A DNA stretch of 64,000 bases from the NCBI RefSeq assembly GCF_004827385.1, contig NZ_SRXN01000023.1:48364-112363 (forward strand), in the 5' to 3' direction. Under the pieces are notes generated by a model, which was given only the letters and a program-made list of their open reading frames with translations, had not been told where the DNA came from and did not search any database. The position numbers and the translations under genes are program-made. Below are positions 45,138 through 53,815 of the stretch, one piece after another. Source of the DNA: Ensifer sp. MPMI2T (GTDB lineage Bacteria; Pseudomonadota; Alphaproteobacteria; Rhizobiales; Rhizobiaceae). Position 1 is the stretch's first letter; every line of letters starts with the position of its first letter.

Positions 45138-45632
45138 CTACTCGCCTAGGCTGGAAAGCAATTCGTCGAGCTGCTCCGGCAATGCGGCCGCCCCGCCCTG
45201 TAGTGCTTCCTCGAGCGCCTCCTTGGACGGATAGACTTCGTGGAAATTCAGCAGCGTCTTCCCGCCCTGGTCCTCGAAGGTCACGGTCGTGACCGCGCCC
45301 TCTTCGCCCTCGTCGTTGGTCCAGACGATGCGCTCGTTCGGCACCACCTCGAGATACTTGCCGTAGAAGGCCATGGTGTCCGAACCGCCGGCGCCGAATT
45401 CCAGCCGATATTTGCCGCCGGTACGGACGTCCATAGCGCACGATACGAGCGAAATGCCGGATGCCGATTTTGGCACCCACCAGCGCTGGAACAGCTCGGG
45501 CTGGCTCCACGCCCTGTAAACCGTGCTCGGCGGCGCATTGAATGTCCGCGTTACGACGAGTTCGCGATCCCCTCTGCGCTCGACTGACGTGCGGTTCTGC
45601 GCACCGCCTGCGCTGTTAACTTGCTGATTCAT
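45138..45632 (-). CDS. SRPBCC/AHSA1 domain protein
   Basis: The 164-residue protein has the START-like helix-grip fold of the AHSA1/CalC group: VTRTFNAPPSTVYRAWSQPELFQRWW is followed by YGKYLEVVPNERIVWT and a C-terminal helix. These proteins bind small hydrophobic ligands, but their roles are often unknown. It overlaps the upstream ArsR-type gene by 17 nt; this regulator-SRPBCC pair is widespread in proteobacteria and is presumably controlled by that regulator. Confidence 0.88.
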   Translation of the reverse strand: MNQQVNSAGGAQNRTSVERRGDRELVVTRTFNAPPSTVYRAWSQPELFQRWWVPKSASGISLVSCAMDVRTGGKYRLEFGAGGSDTMAFYGKYLEVVPNERIVWTNDEGEEGAVTTVTFEDQGGKTLLNFHEVYPSKEALEEALQGGAAALPEQLDELLSSLGE

Positions 45633-45972
45633 CGTTTCCCTCCTGTTTCATTTCGCTGATGATTTCGTCCAATGCTTCGAAGCGTGCCTCGAAGAGCTTG
45701 CGATGCGCCTCGATCCACTCGGCCTCCGCCTGGAGGCCGCGTTTCCCAAGCTTGCAGGTTCTCACCCGTCCGACCTTCTGCGTGACGACGAGCCCCGCCC
45801 GCTCGAGAACTTGGACATGCTTCTTCATGCCGGTCAGCGTCATCTGGAACTTATCCGCGAGACTGGTGATCGACGCGTCCCCTCGCCCAAGCTGATCGAT
45901 GATCCCGCGGCGGGTCGCATCGGACAGCGCCGCGAACGAGAGATCGAGAGGAGGACTTACATACTGAACCAT
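45616..45972 (-). CDS. ArsR-family winged-helix regulator paired with SRPBCC protein
   Basis: This 118-residue repressor-type protein has the winged helix at about 10-90 (FAALSDATRRGIIDQLGRGDASITSLADKF then GMKKHVQVLERAGLV). No ArsR metal-binding cysteine motif is present. The ATG at 45972 sits inside a perfect palindrome, so it probably represses its own transcription. It is translationally coupled to the SRPBCC gene. The inducer is unknown. Confidence 0.9.
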   Translation of the reverse strand: MVQYVSPPLDLSFAALSDATRRGIIDQLGRGDASITSLADKFQMTLTGMKKHVQVLERAGLVVTQKVGRVRTCKLGKRGLQAEAEWIEAHRKLFEARFEALDEIISEMKQEGNDESAS

Positions 45973-45986
45973 ATAGTTCAGTATGT
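45959..45986. promoter_or_regulatory. Operator palindrome overlapping the ArsR start codon
   Basis: Perfect 11-bp arms (ACATACTGAAC and GTTCAGTATGT) flank CATATA, which contains the start codon. TATAGTTCAG-type sequences are common before ArsR/SRPBCC pairs, so this is the probable autoregulatory site and may also include the -10 region of a nearly leaderless transcript. Confidence 0.65.
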
Positions 45987-46323
45987 AACCTGCTCGCGCA
46001 GGAAGCGCAAGCGTCCCGAACTTTCCCTGTCGTAGACCGGTCATTCGAGGTCATGCACCGCGGCGGCAGCAAAAATCGTCTGCTGCGGGCTAAAAGCGGA
46101 CCTTCGAGCCGCTGATGAACGAATGTCAGCTTTCAGATCCGCTTTGCCGTACCCTGAGAGCAGACTTTGCCGGTAACAACGCGAGTCCCGAAGCACGTGC
46201 AAAAGTTGGGTCGCTGGCGATGATCTGCATCGGAGACCAAGCAACCGAATATCCGCCTTGCGCAGCACCAGAATCGGCCATTCGCCGAGTGTCTATGAAA
46301 GGCCGCCAAGTTTCCGGGCTCAC
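45973..46323. other. Intergenic region upstream of the ArsR gene
   Basis: About 350 bp between the ArsR start and the stop of the adenylate cyclase gene. Apart from the operator palindrome I see no feature. Confidence 0.45.
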
Positions 46324-48060
46324 TCAATCAGGTAACCCGGCCTTGCGCAGGCCATCGAATAGAGGATCAAGCGCCTCACGACGAGCGTGAGGAAGCACAG
46401 CCGCGAGTTCCCGCAACGAAATACCCGGCCTGAGGTCGCGAGCCTTGTTCAGCGCTTCGAGTCCTAAAGCGGCGTGGCCAAGATGGGCATGGGCGGCTGC
46501 GAGCGTGAGCCAGGCGGTGTGGTTCTTTTGCGGCATGTTGTCTATGGCTTCCACGGCTTCGCCGTATCTTCTCAGTTCCAACAAGATTCCTCCGCGAATC
46601 CCCCAGAACCAGTGCGGGGGAAATGGCGTTCTTCGCAACGCGTCATCGATAGAAGCCAGAGCCTCCTCTAGGTGGCCGGAATATCTCAGCCAATTCGCGC
46701 GGTCTGCGCGAATTCGAGTGTCGACCGGATTAAGTGTCAGGGCGCGATCGAAATGAATGCCGGCTCGCTCATGTTGGCGGAGCCAAACCGTGACCATGCC
46801 TTTGGCCTGGTGAACCGTCGGGTCGTTGCTGTCGAGTTCCAAAGCTCTCTCTGCGGCGCTTGAAGCCTCCTGCAGTGTTTGCGGGTCGGCGTCGAACCAG
46901 TAGCGGCCGAGAAGAGCGATTGCCAACAAAGCATGAGCCTGGGCAAAATCAGGATCAATCGAAGCCGCCCGCTCAAAAAGCGGCACTGATTCCTTCTCCA
47001 TGTTGGCGCATCCGCGCACATCGTCGAGCTCCCGCCCTTGGAGAAAAAAGTCATAGGCTGTCCAGCTCGAGGTCGGCCGCTTTCGCACTTGGCTCGCAGC
47101 GGCGGCTACCGTTCTCCCCTCGACCGTCGCTACGATGGCTGCAACAACTTCATCCTGCACGGCAAAAATGTCCTGGGCTTCTCGATCATACCGCTCGGCC
47201 CAAACGTGGTTGCCCGTGCGGGCATCGATCAACTGGGCTGTAACCCGAATCCGCTCGCCCGCCTTCCGCACACTGCCTTCGACGACATAGTTCGCACCCA
47301 GATCCCGGGCCGCCTGCAAGGGGTTGATGTTTTTGCTGGCGAGATGGAACGAAGTGTGACGCGCGGCGACGGTGAGATTTCTGAACCGCGAAAGCTCGGT
47401 GATGACGTCCTCAGTGATTCCGTCCGAAAGGTACTGCTGGCTGGAATCGCCACTGAGGTTATCGAACGGCAGCACGACAATGGAGGGTCCAGCAGTTGGC
47501 GTTGTTGCCGTCCGCCGTTGCGAGTAACTAGCATTCGTTCGCAGGCGGTAGATGCGCACGGGCCTAGCGATGTTCTTGAGTTGGGCCTCTCCCATGTCCT
47601 CGAGGGCGCAATCGCTTTTGCCACGCAATTCCTCATTAATCTTGGCCGAAACACAGATTCCGCCCGGCTCTGCCAAAGCTTCCAAGCGAGCCGCAACATT
47701 CACCCCATCGCCGTAGATGTCCGAACCTTCTCCGACCACGTCGCCTAGATTGATGCCTACGCGCAGGATAATATGGCGGCCCTCGGTAACGGATTGGTTG
47801 GCCTCTGCCATTTTGGCCTGCAGCTCGAGCGCAGCCTCGACCGCGTTCACCGCGCTGGCAAACTCCATCAGCACCCCGTCGCCCATGACCTTGATGACAC
47901 GGCCCTCATGGCCGCGTACCACCGGTTCCAGGATGGTCTTTCGCCGCTGTTTCAGCGCCGCAAGCGTTCCTGCCTCGTCAGCCTCCATGAGGCGCGAGTA
48001 GCCTACGACGTCGGCGACGACGATGGCGGCGAGGCGGCGTTGGGCGCGTTCATTGGCCAT
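46324..48060 (-). CDS. Class III adenylate/guanylate cyclase with TolB-like and TPR C-terminus
   Basis: The protein has 578 residues. A class III cyclase domain (about 8-180) has RRLAAIVVADVVGYSRLM carrying the first metal Asp, then KVMGDGVLMEF and GDGVNVAARLE. A TolB-like segment follows (IVVLPFDNLSGDSSQQYLSDGITEDV, about 190-320), then TPR-like helical repeats to the C-terminus. There is no membrane helix. This architecture is heavily expanded in rhizobia. It makes cAMP or cGMP in response to unknown cues. A decayed paralogue lies directly upstream. Confidence 0.9.
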   Translation of the reverse strand: MANERAQRRLAAIVVADVVGYSRLMEADEAGTLAALKQRRKTILEPVVRGHEGRVIKVMGDGVLMEFASAVNAVEAALELQAKMAEANQSVTEGRHIILRVGINLGDVVGEGSDIYGDGVNVAARLEALAEPGGICVSAKINEELRGKSDCALEDMGEAQLKNIARPVRIYRLRTNASYSQRRTATTPTAGPSIVVLPFDNLSGDSSQQYLSDGITEDVITELSRFRNLTVAARHTSFHLASKNINPLQAARDLGANYVVEGSVRKAGERIRVTAQLIDARTGNHVWAERYDREAQDIFAVQDEVVAAIVATVEGRTVAAAASQVRKRPTSSWTAYDFFLQGRELDDVRGCANMEKESVPLFERAASIDPDFAQAHALLAIALLGRYWFDADPQTLQEASSAAERALELDSNDPTVHQAKGMVTVWLRQHERAGIHFDRALTLNPVDTRIRADRANWLRYSGHLEEALASIDDALRRTPFPPHWFWGIRGGILLELRRYGEAVEAIDNMPQKNHTAWLTLAAAHAHLGHAALGLEALNKARDLRPGISLRELAAVLPHARREALDPLFDGLRKAGLPD

Positions 48061-48245
48061 GTTGGATGTAGCCTAAGGTGGCCGGTTATGAAGATGATAT
48101 TTGTGCCATGCAGCGATGTCCATTGGGCTGCTTTTGGCAGCGATTTGTCTAGCTAGCTCGGATCGGGCGGGGAGTTTGTGAGCTTCGACTTCCTAGGCTA
48201 GGCATCGTGGATGCAAGTTGGCAAACGCCTGCACGGACGAGCAAC

Positions 48246-48500
48246 TTACTCGGGCAATCCGGCCTTGACGATTCCTTCGCGAAGAAGCTCCCGGTCTTAT
48301 GCGTGCTCAAGCAGGACCTGGTTCGTGTGTATTCGGTCTTAGAGAAATTGGGCTGTGATAGTAAGATACCCGCCACCACATCAAGACTGGAATGGCGTCG
48401 ATCAGTTGCGCCGTGATGCGAATCCGGCTCTCCATTCTGCAGACGCTGCCTTCAACGACGTAGCGCACGCCAAGGTCACGCGCGAACGGCTGGGTGGCGG
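48246..48500 (-). pseudogene. Remnant of a second class III cyclase (C-terminal part)
   Basis: On the minus strand FARDLGVRYVVEGSV, then RIRITAQLIDA closely parallels ARDLGANYVVEGSV and RIRVTAQLIDA of the intact neighbouring cyclase. Further on, ELLREGIVKAGLPE followed by TAA (48246-48248) matches the usual C-terminal end of the family. The cyclase catalytic domain and most TPRs are absent, so two fragments of a deleted paralogue remain. Confidence 0.65.
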
Positions 48501-48735
48501 GTCAGTTGGAGACGTCTATCTTACCTCACTGAATATCTGCTATCGCGTTCTGAACGCCAAAAGCTGCCGGTCGGCTTGCGGCCCAAAGTGGAAATGGTTT
48601 CCGCTTTGCGCTTCCAAGTCGGACACTGAGCAGAGCACGGTGGTATCCCAGAAGCGGACATGCATAGATGCCGCTGAGCTGCAGGTTTGCGCCACTTCCA
48701 GACCTTGCCTCGGAAGCTGGGATCGACGCGTTTCG

Positions 48736-50394
48736 ACCCTGGCTGTGTAAAAACGCTGATGCCATGGCCAGTTGTGGGATATGAGCGTAGCTCAAGCGTC
48801 ATGGTAGGCGGTTTTGCTTTCGAGCGCGCTCCAGATGCCGAATTGGCCTCTTATCGGCCTTTGACGAGAGTTTCGTGCACGTAAGAGGCGAGGCGCTCAC
48901 CCCCGTATTGCCGCCATCAGTGCCTTGTTGCCGATGATGTTCATGACCCGGGTCATATTGTAGGCGAGTACGTGCAGCGCCATCTCCGCGCGCACGTTCG
49001 GCAGGCGCTTGGTGAGGAAGTGCGTGGCTCCCATCCAGGATTTGATCGTCCCGAAGGGATGCTCGGAGGTCACGTGGCGTTGCCGCATCTTATCAGGATC
49101 AGCATCAAGCCTTGCTTGCATCGCCTCGAGGGGATGCTCCTGCTCCCAACGCTGAATGCGCCGGTACTTGCTGGTCGTGCATTTGGACCTGATGGCGCAG
49201 CTTGGACAATTGCTCGACCAGTAGCGCCGGATCATCAGGCCCGCCTCTTCTCGCGTGAACCGGTAGATCAACCGTTCGCCGGCCGGGCAGAGATAGACAT
49301 CCTCGTCCTTGAGATACCGGAAGTCCTGCTTGACGAAGAGCCCCTTGATCCGATTGCCCGACGTCATCGGCTTGGGCATGGTCACCGTGACCTTCTGCTC
49401 GACGCAGGCGAGAACCTCTTCGCTGTTGAAGTAACCGCGGTCAGCCACAACCTCGAGATGGTCTGCCTCAAAGGCTTGCTTGCTGGCCTTGGCCATGTTG
49501 GCAAGTTGCGCCCGGTCGTTGCCGATATTGGTCACCTCATGGGCGACGATGAGGTGATGTTCGGTGTCGACTGCGGTCTGAGTGTTGTAGCCGACCATGC
49601 CGGAGCCGCGGCCGCTGGTCGCCATTGACCGGCTATCGGGATCGGTGAGCGATACCTGCTGGTCGGGCGTTTCCAGCATCTCCTTCTCGATCTGCTTAAG
49701 CCGAACCATCTCCTGGCGAAGCCGTTCAACCTTCTCCTGCAGGCGCTCGATCTTGGCGGCATGAATGTCGTCGCGCTCCTGCCGGTCGGCGCTGTCCATC
49801 TGGTGCAGATATCGGGCAACGCTCTCTTCGATCTGCGCCATGCGCCGCGCCAGCTTGCCCTTGGTGAAGTTCCGGTCCCGGTTGTTGACCGCCTTGAACT
49901 TGCTGCCGTCGATCGCAACACTCGGCTTGGCGAGCAGCCCTATCTCGCGGCACAGCCGCACAAAGCCGCTACAGACCTTCTTGATGGCACCACCGTTGTC
50001 GCGTCGAAAATCGGCGATGGTCTTATGGTCAGGCACAAGACGCCCAACCAGCCACATCACCTCGATATTGCGTCCAGCTTCGCGTTCGAGGCGTCGGCTC
50101 GACTGGATTCGGTTCAGATAGCCGTAGATGTAGAGCTTGAGCAGGATCGAGGGATGATAGCCTGGGCGCCCAGTATTGCTTGGCTCACAGCGCACGAATC
50201 CGAGATCGGCCAGATTGAGCTCATCAACGAAGACGTCCACCACCCGAACTGGGCTATCCTCATGCACCCAATCATCCAACTGCTCGGGAAGCAGTGTACC
50301 CTGGCTCCTGTCGACACCCTCGATATACCGCTTCATGAAGCCCCCTCGACTCATGTCAAAGGGTATCATGTTCGGCGTTTTCACACAGCCTGGA
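48736..50394 (-). mobile_element. IS1182-family insertion sequence
   Basis: The element is about 1.66 kb. Near-perfect terminal inverted repeats, GGCTGTGTAAAAACGC (48741-48756) and the inverse of GGCTGTGTGAAAACGC (50375-50390), flank a single intact transposase gene. The outer ends are approximate, and I could not identify a target-site duplication. It sits between the decayed cyclase and the decayed CoA-transferase operon. Confidence 0.8.
48897..50336 (-). CDS. IS1182-family transposase
   Basis: The protein is about 479 residues and full length. The N-terminal DUF772-like region (RPGYHPSILLKLYIYGYLNRIQSSRRLE) contains VAIDGSKFKAVN with the first catalytic Asp. A coiled-coil insertion (about 190-230) is followed by VVADRGYFNSEE with the second Asp, a Cys-rich CPAGERL/NCPSCAIRSKC zinc-like segment, and a C-terminal EHPFGTIKSWMG containing the catalytic Glu. 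The Met at 50336 (MKRYIEGVDRSQ) is the usual family start. No stops or shifts are present, so it is probably functional. Confidence 0.9.
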   Translation of the reverse strand: MKRYIEGVDRSQGTLLPEQLDDWVHEDSPVRVVDVFVDELNLADLGFVRCEPSNTGRPGYHPSILLKLYIYGYLNRIQSSRRLEREAGRNIEVMWLVGRLVPDHKTIADFRRDNGGAIKKVCSGFVRLCREIGLLAKPSVAIDGSKFKAVNNRDRNFTKGKLARRMAQIEESVARYLHQMDSADRQERDDIHAAKIERLQEKVERLRQEMVRLKQIEKEMLETPDQQVSLTDPDSRSMATSGRGSGMVGYNTQTAVDTEHHLIVAHEVTNIGNDRAQLANMAKASKQAFEADHLEVVADRGYFNSEEVLACVEQKVTVTMPKPMTSGNRIKGLFVKQDFRYLKDEDVYLCPAGERLIYRFTREEAGLMIRRYWSSNCPSCAIRSKCTTSKYRRIQRWEQEHPLEAMQARLDADPDKMRQRHVTSEHPFGTIKSWMGATHFLTKRLPNVRAEMALHVLAYNMTRVMNIIGNKALMAAIRG

Positions 50395-50544
50395 CCCCTT
50401 GCGGACATCTATTCGGGCGAAGCAAATGACAGCTAAGAGCGTGGGTTCCGGTCAGTCAAAGCCAAGGCCGGTGGGGGTCAGTTCAGTACTCCGCGGCGGC
50501 ATCGCGATGGTGCGGACCGTGGTCTGGTGACGGACGGGTCGCCA

Positions 50545-50916
50545 TCAAACCACGAAGCCGCACGCTGAGGCGGGCGTGTGGGGGTCCATGTTACGCCCCC
50601 GGTTCAGGTGGTCGTCGATCTCGGCGGCGGCGCCGATCATTCGGCCGTAGAGAAAGACGGTGAAGGCCGCTTCTCGAGGTGCGCTCGCCGAGGCGACCGC
50701 CTGGTAGTCGGGCCAGAGCCGCGCGAGCAGCAGCGCCGCGATCACCGCTTCACGGCCAAGATCCAACGAGCGCCGGGTTTCCGGCTGCGCAGGACGATTG
50801 CGTCGCCAGCCTGCACTATTAGGAGATTGGCCGGCATCGCACGAGAGTTTCTTCGAGATCCTGCAATTGCCTGCGGCTCGGGTGACCGCCACTCGTGCCG
50901 CACGTATGCTTCTCAT
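50545..50916 (-). pseudogene. Truncated gene fragment, possibly citrate synthase/citryl-CoA lyase-like C-terminus
   Basis: The last 65 or so residues (REAVIAALLLARLWPDYQA, then FLYGRMIGAAAEIDDHLNRG and MDPHTPASACGFVV) look like a real conserved C-terminus, tentatively of the citrate synthase/citryl-CoA lyase superfamily. The N-terminal half is low-complexity and unlike any family. It lies between the insertion sequence and the broken CoA-transferase operon, so I read it as a remnant; the family call is weak. Confidence 0.35.
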
Positions 50917-51576
50917 GGATCCAGCGCCTCTGGCATCAGCGGTAGCGCGGCGACAATGGTCGCTTCGGTTGCCGCGCGCAATGCATCCTCTTTGACGCCA
51001 TCGGCAAGTTCAACAATCTCCAGTCCGTTCTCGACCACATCGAGCACGCCGAGATTGGTGATGATACGATCGACCACACCCGTTCCGGTAAGCGGAAGAG
51101 TGCATTCCTTCAACACCTTCGATTTGCCGTCCTTGCTGGTATGGTCCATCACGACCACGACTCGATCGATGCCGGCAACGAGGTCCATCGCCCCGCCCAT
51201 GCCCTTGACGAGCTTGCCGGGGATCATCCAATTCGCGAGATCACCATTCTCGGCCACTTCCATCGCCCCTAAGATCGCCGTGGTGATCTTGCCGCCGCGG
51301 ATCATGCCAAAGCTGGTCGCACTGTCGAACATAGGCCGTGTTGGGCTGTTCCGTGATCGTCTGCTTGCCGGCATTGATGAGGTCGGCATCCTCTTCGCCC
51401 TCATACGGGAACGGCCCGATTCCGAGCATGCCGTTTTCCGATTGCAAGGTGACGGTCACGCCTTCTGGAACGAAATTCGGAATGAGGGTCGGAATGCCGA
51501 TGCCGAGATTTACATAAGTTCCGTCTTTCAGTTCCTTGGCCGCGCGGGCAGCCATTTGTTCACGGTTCCAGGCCAT
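50913..51576 (-). pseudogene. 3-oxoacid CoA-transferase subunit B, frameshifted
   Basis: The start [19 protein letters not shown] (51576) and the glutamate-containing [12 protein letters not shown] of the active site are typical of AtoA/ScoB/PcaJ. After ITEQPNTAY one extra base (near 51333) shifts the frame; the expected continuation [15 protein letters not shown] follows in another frame and runs to the natural C-terminus. The subunit would be about 220 residues if repaired. It overlaps the broken subunit A gene at a TGATG junction. Confidence 0.8.
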
Positions 51577-52060
51577 CAAAGCTCTCCCCGCTTTCGGATT
51601 GTGCGTTGTTCGATCCGCTTCTCGTGCGTTCCTTGGATGAGGCGGTGTACATAGACGCCGGGCAGGTGGATGTGGTCCGGGTCGAGGCTGCCGACGGGAA
51701 CGATCTCTTCCACCTCCATCACGCATATCTTGCCGCAGATCGCGGCTGGCGGATTGAAGTTGCGTGCGGTCTTACGGAAGATCGCGTTGCCCGAGGTGTC
51801 GGCTTTCCAGGCTTTGACTATCGACAGATCGGCAAAAATTCCCTGTTCGAGTATATAGGTGGCGCCGTTCTTTGCCTTCGGCGACGACCGTCCCCACTCC
51901 TGCTTTGGTGTAAAAACCAGGAATGCCGCAGCCGCCGGCGCGCATCCGCTCTGCCAAGGTGCCAAGCTCACACGCCTCTTTGGCGCCATGCCCCCCCTCG
52001 ACGCCCGCACTTCACTAAAACTCGGCTTTCGCGCCGATGAAGATATGGACGCCTTGGCCC
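51576..52060 (-). pseudogene. 3-oxoacid CoA-transferase subunit A, truncated and frameshifted
   Basis: The C-terminal half reads [21 protein letters not shown] to the stop at 51576, typical of AtoD/ScoA/PcaI. Before it, [19 protein letters not shown] and [11 protein letters not shown] appear in a different frame, and earlier a short IFIGAKAEF ends in a stop. The N-terminal CoA-binding third is missing altogether; the sequence runs directly into the divergent cyclase gene. The gene is non-functional. Confidence 0.75.
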
Positions 52061-52085
52061 GTGCCGCTCTCACAGGAGACCCATC

Positions 52086-52853
52086 ATGAAGATCATCGAC
52101 CTATCGGTTGCAATCGAGAACGATGTTCCGGCCGATCCTCCGGGCCTCGGGCCGAAGATCACCTATTCCGGTCACAAGGACGGTGCCGAGGAGATGGCCC
52201 GATTCTTCCCTGGCCTGGACATAGCGGAGTTACCCGGTGCTGAAGGCTGGGCGGTCGAGCAGTTGACCTTGACAACCCACGCCGGCACCCATCTCGACGC
52301 GCCCTGGCATTTCGCCTCCACGATGAACGGCGGGGAGCGTGCCTGGACGATCGATGAAGTCCCCTTGGATTGGTGCATCCGTCCAGGCGTGAAACTCGAC
52401 TTGCGCCATTTTGCCGATGGCCATGTTGCGACCCTGGACGACATTCGATCGGCCGTCGAGCGAACGGGCCATACACTCCAGCCGTTCGACATCGTTCTCA
52501 TCAATACGGCGGCCGGCGCTGCCTATGGTCGGCAGGACTATATCGGTCGCGGCTGCGGCGTCGGACGCGAGGCGACGCTATGGCTCCTGTCTCAAGGCGT
52601 GCATATCACCGGGACCGACGCCTGGTCGTGGGATGCCCCGTTCCGCAATACCGCCCAGCGCTTTGCCGAAACGCGGGACGCGAGCCTCATATGGGAAGGA
52701 CACAAGGCTGGCCGCGACGGCATTTTCCTGCACATGGAGAAGCTGACGAGACTGGACGAGCTGCCGGCCACAGGCTTCACCGCCTCCTGCCTTCCGGTCA
52801 AGATAAAGCGTGCTTCCGCCGGCTGGTGCCGCGCCGTGGCGCTCTTCGAATGA
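52086..52853 (+). CDS. Cyclase-family metal hydrolase (kynurenine formamidase-like)
   Basis: The 255-residue protein has the family signature THAGTHLDAPWHF (metal-binding His and Asp, about residues 62-74) and the later conserved TGTDAWSWD. Cyclase-family enzymes include kynurenine formamidase and isatin hydrolase, which open amide or lactam rings using a divalent metal. It lies just upstream of the TetR gene and catabolic run, in the same direction, and may belong to that pathway as a ring-opening or amide-hydrolysing step (inference). Confidence 0.88.
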   Translation: MKIIDLSVAIENDVPADPPGLGPKITYSGHKDGAEEMARFFPGLDIAELPGAEGWAVEQLTLTTHAGTHLDAPWHFASTMNGGERAWTIDEVPLDWCIRPGVKLDLRHFADGHVATLDDIRSAVERTGHTLQPFDIVLINTAAGAAYGRQDYIGRGCGVGREATLWLLSQGVHITGTDAWSWDAPFRNTAQRFAETRDASLIWEGHKAGRDGIFLHMEKLTRLDELPATGFTASCLPVKIKRASAGWCRAVALFE

Positions 52854-52956
52854 CCCGGGCGGGATCTTCTCACCATGCAGCTTGACCTGATGTCGCCCCG
52901 TTTCGCATAAAGCCTGGTGCTTCAACCAAGGCGCCCAATGGAGACGGCAAGCGGGG

Positions 52957-53607
52957 ATGCAGGAAACAAAAAAGAAGCCCGGACTGCGGGAACAGAATAA
53001 AGAAGAAAAGCTCCGGCGTATCAAGGAGGCGGCGCTCGACCTCTTCGTCTCGAAGGGTTTCGACGACACGACGACCCGCGAGATCGCCAGCAAAGCCGGC
53101 GTCGGCATGGGCACCGTCTTCGTTTATGCTGAAACCAAGCGGGACCTTCTTTTCCTGATTGTCAACGACGGCCTTGAAGAGTGCATCGCCGAAGCAAGCG
53201 CTGCAATCAGGCCCGAAGACTCCCTTCTTCAAAACCTGCTCAGTGTGCTTCGCCTGCACTACGAGTATTTCGCCCGAGTTCCAGTCCTGTCCCGGGCGGC
53301 GCTCCGCGAAATGTACTTCTATCAGTCGGGCAAGCAGGCGGAACGGTTCAATCGTACAAGGGACAAGCTGAAACTCCTGCTCACCCGGCTCATTTCCGAA
53401 GCGATGGAGAAGGGCCTGGTTTCTTCAACGGAGTCTCCGCAGATCGTGGCGCAGGCCATATTCGCCATATATCAGGTCGATCTTCGAATGTGGCTTTCGG
53501 CCGAGTCGCTGGATATTGTAGCCGGGTTGGACAGACTGCGTCGCCAGATTGACGTCGTGATGCGTGGCCTTTCACCAGATCCAGCCGTCCTCAGATTGGA
53601 CGGATGA
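52957..53607 (+). CDS. TetR family transcriptional repressor
   Basis: The 216-residue protein has an N-terminal helix-turn-helix (about 20-65, IKEAALDLFVSKGFDDTTTREIASKAGVGMGT) and an all-helical ligand-binding domain. It is followed after about 200 bp by a catabolic operon whose promoter is flanked by two identical palindromes, the likely binding sites. The inducer would then be an intermediate or substrate of that pathway. Confidence 0.9.
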   Translation: MQETKKKPGLREQNKEEKLRRIKEAALDLFVSKGFDDTTTREIASKAGVGMGTVFVYAETKRDLLFLIVNDGLEECIAEASAAIRPEDSLLQNLLSVLRLHYEYFARVPVLSRAALREMYFYQSGKQAERFNRTRDKLKLLLTRLISEAMEKGLVSSTESPQIVAQAIFAIYQVDLRMWLSAESLDIVAGLDRLRRQIDVVMRGLSPDPAVLRLDG

Positions 53608-53666
53608 CGCTCGGATTGGCGCGCGGCTAGCGCCGACTTTCGCAGGTTCCAACAAAAAATGAAAAA

Positions 53667-53680
53667 TTGAGCGCGCTCAA
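53667..53680. promoter_or_regulatory. TetR operator, upstream copy
   Basis: A perfect 14-bp palindrome, TTGAGCGCGCTCAA, sits immediately before a consensus -35 hexamer (TTGACA at 53682-53687). Its 12-bp core TGAGCGCGCTCA recurs 44 bp downstream. Confidence 0.7.
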
Positions 53681-53681
53681 A

Positions 53682-53710
53682 TTGACAAGAGCAGCGTTCT
53701 CCGGCATTTT
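53682..53710 (+). promoter_or_regulatory. Promoter of the aromatic catabolic operon
   Basis: A consensus TTGACA (53682-53687) is followed after 17 nt by CATTTT (53705-53710), a weak -10. The element lies exactly between the two palindromic operators, so repressor binding would block RNA polymerase. Confidence 0.55.
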
Positions 53711-53724
53711 TTGAGCGCGCTCAT
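53711..53724. promoter_or_regulatory. TetR operator, downstream copy
   Basis: TTGAGCGCGCTCAT repeats the palindromic core TGAGCGCGCTCA 44 bp from the first copy, about four helical turns, placing both sites on the same DNA face across the promoter. Confidence 0.7.
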
Positions 53725-53815
53725 TTTTCTTGAGGAGGTTCAGAGAAAGATTGGGCCGAGACGCTTGGCTGCGTCTGAGCGTTGCGATGCGGCCAACCCT
53801 CATTCGGGAGGAAGG

